Source: an uncultured Synechococcus sp. (lineage in GTDB: Bacteria; Cyanobacteriota; Cyanobacteriia; PCC-6307; Cyanobiaceae). From it: a stretch of DNA of 8,194 nt. Made by a program: the position numbers and the translations under genes. Under the pieces are notes generated by a model, which was not told the DNA's origin, did not search any database, and saw only the letters and a list, made by a program, of their open reading frames with translations. Within the stretch, counting starts at the first letter, position 1. Every line of letters starts with the position of its first letter. This document shows positions 1 through 7,202 of this stretch, one piece after another. Location of the stretch: the NCBI GenBank assembly GCA_913050105.1, contig CAJWZN010000059.1, forward strand, positions 1 through 8,194, in the 5' to 3' direction.

Positions 1-348
1 GATGGCTGCCGAATTGGCAACTTTGTGGAGGTGAAGAAAAGTCAGCTGGGAGCTGGTAGCAAAGTGAACCACCTCAGCTATATCGGCGACGCGACCCTGG
101 GTACGAATGTCAACGTGGGAGCCGGCACCATCACTGCGAACTACGACGGTGTGAACAAGCACCTCACACGCATCGGCAAAAACAGCAAAACAGGAGCCAA
201 TTCGGTGCTGGTTGCTCCCATAACCATCGGCGAACAGGTGACGATCGGAGCAGGATCAACAATCACCAAGAACGTTCCGGATGGCTCCCTGGCCATTGGT
301 CGTGCCAAGCAGATGACCAAGGAAGGCTGGGCATCAAGGGGGGAATGA
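1..348 (+). CDS. glmU: GlmU, bifunctional UDP-GlcNAc pyrophosphorylase / GlcN-1-P acetyltransferase, C-terminal 115 residues (5' cut by window edge)
   Basis: This is the C-terminal end of GlmU, which in the cytoplasm acetylates glucosamine-1-phosphate and then uridylylates it to UDP-GlcNAc, the precursor of peptidoglycan and lipid A. The reading frame is open from base 1, so the in-frame GTG at 25 is not the start. The 115 visible residues are the left-handed beta-helix acetyltransferase domain, with hexapeptide-type repeats. Numbering from base 1, the acetyltransferase residues known from E. coli GlmU (His363, Tyr366, Asn377, Asn386, Lys392) line up with H24, Y27, N38, N47 and K53, in the contexts HLSYIGD and ITANYDGVNK. 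The end, with KEGW near the C-terminus, matches the family. The uridylyltransferase domain lies outside the window. The gene converges on murF, with only 10 bases between the two stop codons. Confidence 0.96.
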   Translation, partial: DGCRIGNFVEVKKSQLGAGSKVNHLSYIGDATLGTNVNVGAGTITANYDGVNKHLTRIGKNSKTGANSVLVAPITIGEQVTIGAGSTITKNVPDGSLAIGRAKQMTKEGWASRGE

Positions 349-358
349 GCCCTTCGCT

Positions 359-1723
359 TTAGAGCAACGGAAGTTGAGGAAGTAGCCGTTCAAGAGCAAC
401 GCCACGACTGGCCTTGAGCAGCAAAACATCGCCGATATCAAGCCATTCCTTCAAGGGAGATGCTGCTTCCTCCGGCGTGTCGACCCGCGCCAGACGCTCC
501 AGTCCGGAGGCCGCCTGCTGCATCACACGCCCCTCCTCGCCGGCATCGACCAACACCAGTCCATCGAGCCCGAGTTCCGCCGCATGGGCGGCGACCTGGC
601 GGTGCAACTGCACGCTGTTGTCCCCCAGCTCCAGCATTGTTCCCAGAACAGCGAAGCGACGACCGGGCTGAGATGCCAACAAATCAAGAGCAGCGAACAT
701 CGCCTCAGGGGAGGCGTTGTACGTCTCATCCAGAACGGTGAGTTCCCCATGTTGGAAACGCCGGTTGCGTCCCCCGCTCATCGCCACCCGCATGGTCTGA
801 AGCTGAGCGGTGTTCAGCCCGAGCTCATTCGCAACCGATACCGCAAGCATCAGGTTGCGGGCGTTATGGAGGCCCTCCAGAGGACGGGGCAAAGAAACCC
901 CGTTCACCACCAGCTGATCAGCCTCGGCGGATCCGATCAAATCTGCTGGTGGCAGTTCAGGGCTTGTGCAGGCATCCTCAGCCAACTGCACCCGGCACAC
1001 ACGGCCACTCCACATCTCCGCGAGGGAGGCCTCCAGCAAGGCATCTCCTGCGGGAATCACCACCAGACCATCAGGCTTCAACGCAGCGGTGATTTCGCAC
1101 TTGGCGGCAGCGATCGCCTCACGACTGCCAAGCCGGCCGATGTGGGCGGTGCCGATGTTGGTGATCACCGCAACATCTGGTTCGCAACAGCGTGACAACC
1201 GGCCGATCTCGCCGGGCCCGCGCATCCCCATCTCAATCACAAGGGCAGCATCTTCTGCAGCCGATCCGAGAACGGTGAGCGGAACACCCACGTCGTTGTT
1301 GTTGTTGCCTTCACTGGCGCAGATGGAACCGAGGGGGGCCAGAGCTGCACGGATCAATTCACGGGTGGTGGTCTTCCCCGCAGACCCAGTCACCGCCACC
1401 AGCGGATGGCCAAGGGAACGGCGGTGCAGCAGGGCCAGCTGCTGATACGCCACCAGTGTGTCCTCAACGCACCAATACAGCACTCCCCGGGGGACTGAAG
1501 ACTCCCAACCACGGGCGACAACAGCGGTGTGGACACCCTTGTCAGGCAGCTGAGTGAGAAACCGATGACCATCAAAGCGTTCTCCGACCAGCGGCACAAA
1601 AAAGTCGCCCGGGCTGAGCTGACGGCTGTCGGTGCATACCCTTCCGAGCGGTGCAGATGGTTCCACACAACCAGCGAGCGGAGCGCCCCAGAGATCGCTC
1701 AGCTGCTGCAACAGCAGGGTCAT
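359..1723 (-). CDS. murF: MurF, UDP-N-acetylmuramoyl-tripeptide--D-alanyl-D-alanine ligase
   Basis: MurF is the cytoplasmic ATP-dependent ligase that adds D-Ala-D-Ala to UDP-MurNAc-tripeptide, the last soluble step of peptidoglycan precursor synthesis. At 454 residues it is close to E. coli MurF (about 452). The N-terminal substrate domain (about 1-105) holds the TDSR motif at 31-34. The Mur ligase central domain carries the ATP P-loop TGSAGKTTT (112-120), the GNNNNDVGVP segment (139-148), EMGMRGPGEI (164-173), ITNIGTAHIG (187-196) and the likely carbamylated lysine K208 in AAAKCE. The C-terminal domain shows GRNRRF (318-323), LDETYNASPEAM (331-342) and LKASRGVALE (436-445). The Asn run is encoded by a short GTT repeat (plus strand about 1294-1306), conserved-position sequence rather than an expansion. 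The ATG start overlaps the upstream gene's TGA in ATGA, so translational coupling is likely. No clear Shine-Dalgarno is visible. Confidence 0.97.
   Translation of the reverse strand: MTLLLQQLSDLWGAPLAGCVEPSAPLGRVCTDSRQLSPGDFFVPLVGERFDGHRFLTQLPDKGVHTAVVARGWESSVPRGVLYWCVEDTLVAYQQLALLHRRSLGHPLVAVTGSAGKTTTRELIRAALAPLGSICASEGNNNNDVGVPLTVLGSAAEDAALVIEMGMRGPGEIGRLSRCCEPDVAVITNIGTAHIGRLGSREAIAAAKCEITAALKPDGLVVIPAGDALLEASLAEMWSGRVCRVQLAEDACTSPELPPADLIGSAEADQLVVNGVSLPRPLEGLHNARNLMLAVSVANELGLNTAQLQTMRVAMSGGRNRRFQHGELTVLDETYNASPEAMFAALDLLASQPGRRFAVLGTMLELGDNSVQLHRQVAAHAAELGLDGLVLVDAGEEGRVMQQAASGLERLARVDTPEEAASPLKEWLDIGDVLLLKASRGVALERLLPQLPLL
1720..1723 (-). promoter_or_regulatory. ATGA stop/start overlap coupling the membrane protein gene to murF
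   Basis: On the minus strand the four bases ATGA contain both the murF start (ATG) and the upstream gene's stop (TGA). Such overlaps usually mean that the terminating ribosome reinitiates on the next gene, which ties MurF output to translation of the upstream protein. The sequence before the murF ATG has no recognisable Shine-Dalgarno, which fits this reading. The coupling itself is inferred. Confidence 0.7.
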
Positions 1724-2448
1724 GCCGGTGGGACGTTGTTGAACAGAATCATGCCGTCGCCAACACGGGCTGATCGAGCGAGCAGACGATCGTTGCCATT
1801 AAGTAACTGCAACTCGGTGTAACCCAATCCTGAACTGCGTTCCTGCCAGGCATTCGCCAGATCCGAACGCTGACGTTCCTCCAGCTGCCACCAGGCTTCG
1901 GTCACTCGCAGTACGAGGCGGTTATCGGCCGGTTCCGGACGTGCTTCTTTCAAAACACCTTCGGGGGCCGATCCATCCAGGAACAGGTCAAGCAGCGGAT
2001 CCAGCAAAAGAGCAACGGGTGCCTTTGACTCCTGCGTTTCAAACAGTGGATCCGGCTCAGCAGAAGGTGGCATCTCGCGTGCAGGCAGCTCCCGCACGGG
2101 AGTCGGCAGAGCAGGGGCGTCCTTGACCTGCTTCGACAGTGTCACCTCAGAGGTGATCTGCGGCGCTTCCCCCTGGCTGGATCTTGGTGGGGTTTCCGCG
2201 TTGGAAGAGGGTCGCAGCGCGTTCAACTGCACTCCAGCGCTCACCAGCAAGGCGAAGGAAAAGGCCAGCACCAACGGCCAGAACAATGGAGCCAGATCCG
2301 AGGGCCAGAAAGCGGGCACCGAGAGATCACCCTCTCGGTTACGACGCCACAGCTCACGAGCCCGAAGACCAAGATCTGCCCAGAGGGCCCGTAAGTTCCG
2401 GGCCAGATCCTTCCAGGGGCTGACGTAGGGCGCCGGGAGGTTGGGCAA
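1720..2448 (-). CDS. Uncharacterised single-span membrane protein with Pro-rich linker, between glgA and murF
   Basis: I do not recognise a characterised family. The 242 residues divide into four parts. Residues 1-50 are Arg-rich (R17, R20, R29, R31, R35, R36, R38). A transmembrane helix lies at about 52-76. A long Pro/Ser/Glu-rich, probably disordered linker covers about 79-145. A folded-looking C-terminal part (about 176-236) contains RVTEAWWQLE, a helix, then two strand-like stretches, TELQLLNG and RLLARSARVG. By the positive-inside rule the N-terminus should be cytoplasmic and the C-terminal domain in the periplasm or lumen (inference). The start is a TTG 2 bases after the glgA stop. An in-frame TAA 12 bases further upstream leaves only a CTG as an earlier option, and the next Met is residue 126, beyond the membrane helix. 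The stop overlaps the murF ATG, suggesting coupled expression and possibly a cell-envelope role. Being a real gene is likely; its function is unknown. Confidence 0.8.
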   Translation of the reverse strand: MPNLPAPYVSPWKDLARNLRALWADLGLRARELWRRNREGDLSVPAFWPSDLAPLFWPLVLAFSFALLVSAGVQLNALRPSSNAETPPRSSQGEAPQITSEVTLSKQVKDAPALPTPVRELPAREMPPSAEPDPLFETQESKAPVALLLDPLLDLFLDGSAPEGVLKEARPEPADNRLVLRVTEAWWQLEERQRSDLANAWQERSSGLGYTELQLLNGNDRLLARSARVGDGMILFNNVPPA

Positions 2449-2450
2449 GG

Positions 2451-3989
2451 TCAGCCAGCCTTACGGCCGAAGAGACGGTTGAAGGGATTACGGCTGGTTC
2501 CACTGAGCATCGGAGGGTTCGGTGATGCATCCATCTCCCCATCATCGACACGCGAGGGGTCGGCGCCCTGTCCTTGAGAGAACTGCTCCACCAGAGCGGC
2601 GTCCGGGGTTGGTTCCTTGATGCCGCAGACGTCGCGGTACATCGCGTCGTATTCAGCGGCAGAGCGATCCCAGCTGTAGTCCGTTGTCATGCCACGGCGC
2701 TGCAGTTCAGCCCAGCTGTCGCGATGGCGGTAGGCCTCCCAGGCACGAACAAGCGCTGTGTAGAAGTCGATCGGCTCAAAACGATCGAAACAGAAACCAG
2801 TTCCGCTTGCCTCGGCAGGGTTATGGGGCGGAACGGTGTCAACGAGACCACCCACCTTGCGCACCACGGGGATGGATCCGTAGCGCATGGCATACAGCTG
2901 GCTGATGCCGCAGGGCTCGAAACGGCTTGGCATCAGGAAAGCGTCGCTGCCGGCGTAGATCAGGCGGGAAAGGTCGTCGTCGTAGGTGAGAAACACCGCA
3001 CAGCGCCCCGGGTAACGAGAAGCCAGCTGCCAAAGGCCGCTCTCCAGCCCTCGGTCACCGGTTCCCAGCACAACAATCTGGGTGTCGGTGTAGGCCAGCA
3101 GGCGATCGGCAACCTGCAGCAACAAATCGACTCCCTTTTGGTCGACGAGGCGACTCACCATGCCAAGAACGAAGGCTTCATCACGAACCTCAAGCCCCAT
3201 CCGCTCCTGCAGGGTTCGTTTGCAAACCGCTTTGCCCGAGAGGTCATCGGCACTGAAGTTGGCCGGCAAGGCGCGATCGGTGGCTGGGTTCCAGGCATCC
3301 AGATCGATGCCGTTCAGGATGCCGCGCAATTTGTCCGCAATGAAATTCAGCAGACCATCGAGCTTCTCGCCGTACTCAGCGGTGCGGATCTCCTGGGCAT
3401 AGGTGGGTGAAACAGCGTTGACACGCTCGGCGTACAGCAGGGCGGCCGCCATCGTGTGATCGCCCTGCATGTACCAGGGGCACCAGGTCATCCGGTCCAG
3501 CTTCCAGCGCCAGGGTCCTTGATATTTCAGGTTATGGATGGTGAAGACCGTGCTGATCTCGGGGTCCTGATGCATCCAGACCGGGATCATGCCGGTGTGC
3601 CAGTCGTGGCAGTGCAGCACCTGCGGCTTCCAGACATTCCAGGAAAACTCCGCCGCTGCGCTGGCAAAAAAGGTGAAGCGCCAGTCTTCGTCCTCACCTC
3701 CATACACGCGTTCCGGGTCAAAGACCGGATGACCCACGAGATAAATGGTCATCCCGTTGCTGGGATGCTTCGACTCATAAACCGCGAATTCTGTGCCCAT
3801 GGTCTGGGCCCGCCAGATCGGTTCCTCGGGGATCTCAAGGGAACTCCAGAGCTTGGAGTAGCCCGGCATGATCAAGCGAACGTCATGACCCAATCGGGCC
3901 AGGGCTGGCGGCAATGAGCCGACCACATCGCCCATTCCCCCCACTTTCACCATCGGTGCGCACTCCGCAGCTGCGAACAGGATGCGCAT
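2451..3989 (-). CDS. glgA: GlgA, glycogen (starch) synthase, GT5 family
   Basis: GlgA transfers glucose from ADP-glucose to the non-reducing end of alpha-1,4-glucan, making the carbon reserve of cyanobacteria in the cytoplasm. The 512 residues show the GT-B fold of family GT5. The N-terminal Rossmann domain begins MRILFAAAEC and carries the ADP-glucose-binding KVGG loop (15-18), then HCHDWHTG (126-133) and FTIHNLKYQG (149-158). The C-terminal domain has SRLVDQKG (279-286), the catalytic-region motif PSRFEPCGISQL (354-365, with E358 matching the E. coli catalytic Glu377) and a second KVGG (378-381). Residues about 457-512 form a polar, Pro/Asp/Ser-rich tail ending in a basic NRLFGRKAG, beyond the usual core (E. 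coli about 477 residues). The ATG start is fixed by the conserved N-terminus. It lies 54 bases downstream of the transpeptidase gene, with no strong Shine-Dalgarno, and is followed 2 bases after its stop by the membrane protein gene. Confidence 0.97.
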   Translation of the reverse strand: MRILFAAAECAPMVKVGGMGDVVGSLPPALARLGHDVRLIMPGYSKLWSSLEIPEEPIWRAQTMGTEFAVYESKHPSNGMTIYLVGHPVFDPERVYGGEDEDWRFTFFASAAAEFSWNVWKPQVLHCHDWHTGMIPVWMHQDPEISTVFTIHNLKYQGPWRWKLDRMTWCPWYMQGDHTMAAALLYAERVNAVSPTYAQEIRTAEYGEKLDGLLNFIADKLRGILNGIDLDAWNPATDRALPANFSADDLSGKAVCKRTLQERMGLEVRDEAFVLGMVSRLVDQKGVDLLLQVADRLLAYTDTQIVVLGTGDRGLESGLWQLASRYPGRCAVFLTYDDDLSRLIYAGSDAFLMPSRFEPCGISQLYAMRYGSIPVVRKVGGLVDTVPPHNPAEASGTGFCFDRFEPIDFYTALVRAWEAYRHRDSWAELQRRGMTTDYSWDRSAAEYDAMYRDVCGIKEPTPDAALVEQFSQGQGADPSRVDDGEMDASPNPPMLSGTSRNPFNRLFGRKAG

Positions 3990-4043
3990 GGATGAAATCA
4001 GCGTTGGCGCGGCGACTTTAAGGGGAAATTCACGATCTGAAGA

Positions 4044-4589
4044 TCAGGGAAGAACAGTCACAGACGTGCCCGGACGAACATCCCGATACAACCGACTCAC
4101 ATCCTCGTTGTACAGACGGACACAACCATGGGAGACCGCCCTTCCGACGGTCCAGCGATGCGGCGTGCCATGAAACCCCGTGGTGGTGCATCCCTTGATC
4201 GTGATCCAGCTGTCGCCGTCGTGGGCATCACGGCCAAGACAATCGCGATGGAAGGCGATCCAGTGACTACCCAATGGGTTGTCGGGGCCCTGCTGCACCA
4301 CGCGATCACCGGTTACTGGGTGGACCCAGACGGGCCGATCAATTTTGCTGAGCACCTTGAAACTGCCAGTGGGTGTCTCCCAACCAGGCATGCCGACAGC
4401 CACCGGAAACGCCAGACGAAGGTTGCCATTCTCCAGCAACAGCAACCGACGTTGTTCTCTCAGCATCACGATGTGGCGCTCAGGTCGCTGACGCAGCTCC
4501 AGCGGAACCGATGCCAAGGCGGTCATCACTGAATCCATCGACGCAGACTTCAGCAGCGGCAGGGGTTCTGGAAGGCTGATCGGAAGCAT
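4044..4589 (-). CDS. L,D-transpeptidase (YkuD/ErfK family), no evident signal peptide
   Basis: This YkuD-domain protein would be expected to act on peptidoglycan stem peptides through a catalytic Cys, forming 3-3 cross-links or attaching or releasing stem-peptide partners; the exact reaction cannot be read from sequence. With the ATG at 4589 it has 181 residues. The YkuD domain covers about 38-180: GMPGWETPTGSFKVL (66-80), WIAFHR (110-115), GFHGTP with H140 (138-143), and the active-site motif SHGCVRLYNED (153-163) with H154, catalytic C156 and R158. I chose 4589 because it lies 4 bases after the menB stop. The frame stays open upstream to an ATG at 4847, but that stretch runs inside menB and has no signal-like or domain-like content. 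No convincing hydrophobic signal peptide precedes the domain, which is odd for an envelope enzyme. The protein may lack export, or use a weak N-terminus (2-30). Confidence 0.9.
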   Translation of the reverse strand: MLPISLPEPLPLLKSASMDSVMTALASVPLELRQRPERHIVMLREQRRLLLLENGNLRLAFPVAVGMPGWETPTGSFKVLSKIDRPVWVHPVTGDRVVQQGPDNPLGSHWIAFHRDCLGRDAHDGDSWITIKGCTTTGFHGTPHRWTVGRAVSHGCVRLYNEDVSRLYRDVRPGTSVTVLP

Positions 4590-4593
4590 CAAA

Positions 4594-5463
4594 TCACGGT
4601 AGCCAGCCTGTTTCGGAAAAATCCGGATCCCGTTTCTCCAGGAAAGCGTTGCGCCCCTCCAGGGCTTCATTGGTTCTGTAAAAGAGATGCGTGGCTTGTC
4701 CGGCAAGTTCCTGGATGCCCGCCAGACCATCGGTTTCGGCATTGAAAGCCGCCTTGAGACAACGAATTGCTGTGGGACTGTGCTGGAGCACCTCGCGGGC
4801 CATTCGCACCCCTTCGGCCTGAAGTTGGTCCAGGGGAACAACGGCATTCACCAGGCCCATGCCCAGGGCCTCATCCGCGCCATAACGGCGGCAGAGGAAC
4901 CAGATCTCCCGAGCCTTGCGCTGGCCCACGACTCGAGCCAGATACCCCGCACCGAAGCCACCATCAAAACTGCCGACCCTGGGTCCTGTCTGACCGAAGA
5001 CAGCGTTATCCGCCGCGAGGCTGAGATCGCAGAGGAGATGAAGCACCTGTCCTCCCCCGATCGCATAGCCCGCCACCAGAGCGATCACAACCTTGGGCAA
5101 GCTGCGAATGATCCGCTGCAGATCAAGAACATTCAGCCGTGGGAGACCGTCGTCGCCCACGTACCCCCCGTCGCCCCGCACGCTCTGGTCGCCTCCGGCG
5201 CAAAAGGCATGGGCACCGTCCGGAGCGGGACCAACTCCCGTGAACAGCACCACGCCGATGTCGCGGTCATCGCGGATCCGGCTGAAGGCATCACAGAGCT
5301 CAGCCACCGTTTGGGGCCGAAAGGCGTTGCGTTTGGCTGGGCGGTTGATCGCAACGCGAGCGATGCCCTCCGCGCAGCGATCGAGAAGAATGTCCTCATA
5401 CGTACTCCAGGGTTGCCACACAACGCCGGAATCACCGGGGAGCACCTGGCGCGACTCGGCCAT
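4594..5463 (-). CDS. menB: MenB, 1,4-dihydroxy-2-naphthoyl-CoA synthase
   Basis: MenB is the crotonase-fold enzyme that closes the second ring, turning O-succinylbenzoyl-CoA into 1,4-dihydroxy-2-naphthoyl-CoA. In cyanobacteria this leads to phylloquinone for photosystem I. The 289 residues are normal for the family. Visible motifs are INRPAKRNAFRP (39-50, CoA binding), FCAGGDQ (87-93, oxyanion-hole loop), GYAIGGGQ (132-139, second oxyanion Gly), FGQTGPRVGSFDGG (156-169) and the C-terminal ending with GRNAFLEKRDPDFS (270-283). The QTG at 158-160 matches the E. coli type I enzymes, which hold a bicarbonate in place of an acidic side chain as catalytic base, so bicarbonate dependence is inferred. 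The ATG start lies 5 bases after the menD stop, an operon junction joining two enzymes of one pathway. Confidence 0.97.
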   Translation of the reverse strand: MAESRQVLPGDSGVVWQPWSTYEDILLDRCAEGIARVAINRPAKRNAFRPQTVAELCDAFSRIRDDRDIGVVLFTGVGPAPDGAHAFCAGGDQSVRGDGGYVGDDGLPRLNVLDLQRIIRSLPKVVIALVAGYAIGGGQVLHLLCDLSLAADNAVFGQTGPRVGSFDGGFGAGYLARVVGQRKAREIWFLCRRYGADEALGMGLVNAVVPLDQLQAEGVRMAREVLQHSPTAIRCLKAAFNAETDGLAGIQELAGQATHLFYRTNEALEGRNAFLEKRDPDFSETGWLP

Positions 5464-5468
5464 CAGCT

Positions 5469-7151
5469 TCAGAGCAGTGGATCTGCATTCTGGGCAGCTG
5501 TGCGGAGCGCCGTTCGCAGCCGCGCGTCTGCGTCACGGTCGGTGCAACAACGCAGCAGAGCTGGCCCTGGCTGCGCCAGCCCCCATTCCAGAGCAGACGG
5601 CAAATCCTCCAGAGCCGCCACATTGCGACCGGGAACGCCGTGGGCTGCCGCCAAGGCGAGGTGATCCACAGCCTGTGGCATGGCGAACAAGCGATCAAAT
5701 CCAGCCGAGCTTTCAACATCGATCGGCAACTGCTCAAAGATGCCGCCGCCGTTGTTGTCGATAAGCACCACGAGCAATGGAGGGGCCATGGTGCTGGCGT
5801 GCAACCAACCGTTGCTGTCGTGCAGCAGAGCCAGGTCTCCGGTGATCAACACCGTCCTCCCGAGCTCAAGAGACAGACCCATCGCAAGCGACAGGGTGCC
5901 GTCGATCCCAGAGGCTCCACGGAAGCTGAAGCAGGGCCGATCGGCACCTGCGAGACCAGTCCAGGTGAGCCAGTCACGCACCGGGGAGCTGGCGGCCAAC
6001 ATCACCGGCAACCCGGCTGGCAGCAGGCAAGCGAGATGACGGGACAGGGCCGGTTCATTCACAGCGCCCTGGAGCGGCAGATATCGAGCCAAAACCCCCT
6101 CGACCAAAGCATCGTTGAAGGGGAGTTCCAACCGACCGCGACCATCTCCTTCTCCTCTGGGCTGGCAGCGAACCCACGCCGCCAGGCCACCGGACCACTG
6201 CTGAGCCTTAACCAGGGGATCGAGGCTGCGTTCCTCCCCTTCACTCACCAGGATCTGAGGACCTTCGATGGCCGCCAGCCAGCGCTCCAAACGACGGCTG
6301 GCGGGAAGAGGGCCCAACCGCAACACCTGCAGCTCTGGTGATGGAACGAGGTGGTCCAGCTGCAGCTCCCAGAAGGCAATGCGTCCTGGGAGCTCTGAGG
6401 GAAGGGCCGACAGCGGGTCGGCCAGCAGGGGCCAACCACTGAGCTCCAGCCATTCATCCATAGCCCGTTGATAAGCCTGCAGTTCTGCACGAGGCCCCCG
6501 CCAGGGGCCGGCCACCACCACACCGGGCCTATCTGGGTTGAGGGTTGGGGGAGATTGGGGGGCCTCTGGCTCTCGGGGCTCCAGGCTGTTGACCATCTCG
6601 CGATGGTTCACAGAAGCCATCAGCTCGAGCTGATCGGCTGGGCTGGCATGCAAGGGCTCCTCGAACGGCAGGTTGAGTTGCACCGGCCCGGCCATGGGGC
6701 CGTGGGCATACCGCCAGGCTTCAGCGGCCAGTTGCTCCAGCTCGGTTTTGGGCAGACCATGCAAACCCTCAGGTGCAGGTCGTCCAACCCAGCGGCACGC
6801 CGGCTGCAGGAAATCCTCCTGATTCACCGTTTGATTGGCGCCACATCGCTTGAGCCGCAGCGGACGATCGGCCGTGAGCAGCAACAACGGCTGATTGGAG
6901 CGGTCCGCTTCCACAACGGCCGGCAGCAGGTTGGCAACAGCTGTACCTGATGTGGTCACCACAGCCACAGCGCGCCCTGATGCCGTCGCCAAACCAAGCG
7001 CAAGAAAAGCAGCGGACCGTTCATCCACTGCGGTGATCAACCTGAGTTCAGCCTGATCAGCCAGCATTCCGGCCGCCGTCGCCAGAGGTCCTGAGCGACT
7101 GCCCGGACACAGCACCAGACGACGCAAACCGTGGCTTCTGAGTGTTCCCAA
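5469..7151 (-). CDS. menD: MenD, 2-succinyl-5-enolpyruvyl-6-hydroxy-3-cyclohexene-1-carboxylate (SEPHCHC) synthase; true start probably upstream
   Basis: MenD is the thiamine-diphosphate enzyme that joins isochorismate with 2-oxoglutarate to give SEPHCHC, the first committed step to phylloquinone. From the TTG at 7151 it has 560 residues. The N-terminal Pyr domain holds LCPGSRSGPL (14-23), the ThDP-activating glutamate E44 in DERSAAF, and VTTSGTAVANLLPAVVEADR (65-84). A central domain follows, and then the C-terminal PP domain with SFRGASGIDG (409-418), GDLALLHDSNGW (438-449, Mg/diphosphate loop) and DNNGGGIFEQLP (465-476). The TTG start is doubtful. In-frame codons before it encode ANLHAALWLL, which resembles the usual MenD N-terminal helix, but no ATG, GTG or TTG lies between TTG 7151 and the in-frame TGA at 7205-7203. 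A CTG start (7193 or 7202) or a sequence error is possible. It is divergent from lepB and leads the minus-strand run. Confidence 0.95.
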   Translation of the reverse strand: MGTLRSHGLRRLVLCPGSRSGPLATAAGMLADQAELRLITAVDERSAAFLALGLATASGRAVAVVTTSGTAVANLLPAVVEADRSNQPLLLLTADRPLRLKRCGANQTVNQEDFLQPACRWVGRPAPEGLHGLPKTELEQLAAEAWRYAHGPMAGPVQLNLPFEEPLHASPADQLELMASVNHREMVNSLEPREPEAPQSPPTLNPDRPGVVVAGPWRGPRAELQAYQRAMDEWLELSGWPLLADPLSALPSELPGRIAFWELQLDHLVPSPELQVLRLGPLPASRRLERWLAAIEGPQILVSEGEERSLDPLVKAQQWSGGLAAWVRCQPRGEGDGRGRLELPFNDALVEGVLARYLPLQGAVNEPALSRHLACLLPAGLPVMLAASSPVRDWLTWTGLAGADRPCFSFRGASGIDGTLSLAMGLSLELGRTVLITGDLALLHDSNGWLHASTMAPPLLVVLIDNNGGGIFEQLPIDVESSAGFDRLFAMPQAVDHLALAAAHGVPGRNVAALEDLPSALEWGLAQPGPALLRCCTDRDADARLRTALRTAAQNADPLL

Positions 7152-7202
7152 AAGCCAAAGGGCTGCGTGCAGATTGGCGCGTGCGACAGACAGAGCGAAC
7201 AG
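7152..7202 (-). other. Probable N-terminal extension of menD without a canonical start codon
   Basis: Reading on the minus strand, the 17 codons before TTG 7151 are open and translate as LFALSVARANLHAALWL, bounded upstream by TGA at 7205-7203. The ANLHAALWLL stretch continuing into menD looks like the first helix that precedes the conserved GLRxxVLCPGSRS segment in MenD proteins. The only near-cognate start codons are CTG at 7202, 7193 and 7172. The minus-strand ATG at 7231 and TTG at 7227 are in other frames and would need a frameshift. That these codons are translated is inferred from the resemblance. Confidence 0.55.

Noticed and set aside
1110..1117. GCGATCGC palindrome (HIP1-type octamer)
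   Set aside because: I noticed only one copy, and it lies inside murF, so it supports no repeat or functional claim here.
1294..1306. Short GTT repeat in murF
   Set aside because: It encodes the Asn run at a normally Asn-rich conserved MurF motif, so protein constraint explains it and there is no sign of a variable repeat.
2574..3410. Plus-strand open frame of 278 codons opposite glgA
   Set aside because: It lies fully antisense to conserved GT5 sequence and has no recognisable features.
4035..4046. Small inverted repeat GATCTGAAGATC at the transpeptidase stop
   Set aside because: The stem is 5 bp with a 2-base centre and no following T-run on the minus strand, too weak for a terminator.
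4590..4847. 86-codon in-frame upstream extension of the L,D-transpeptidase
   Set aside because: It overlaps conserved menB sequence on the same strand in another frame and adds neither a signal peptide nor a domain. The ATG at 4589, just after the menB stop, is a better start.
4687..5664. Long plus-strand open frame (325 codons) opposite menB and the end of menD
   Set aside because: It is antisense to two confidently assigned enzymes, shows no domain or motif, and is the kind of shadow frame expected opposite G+C-rich genes.
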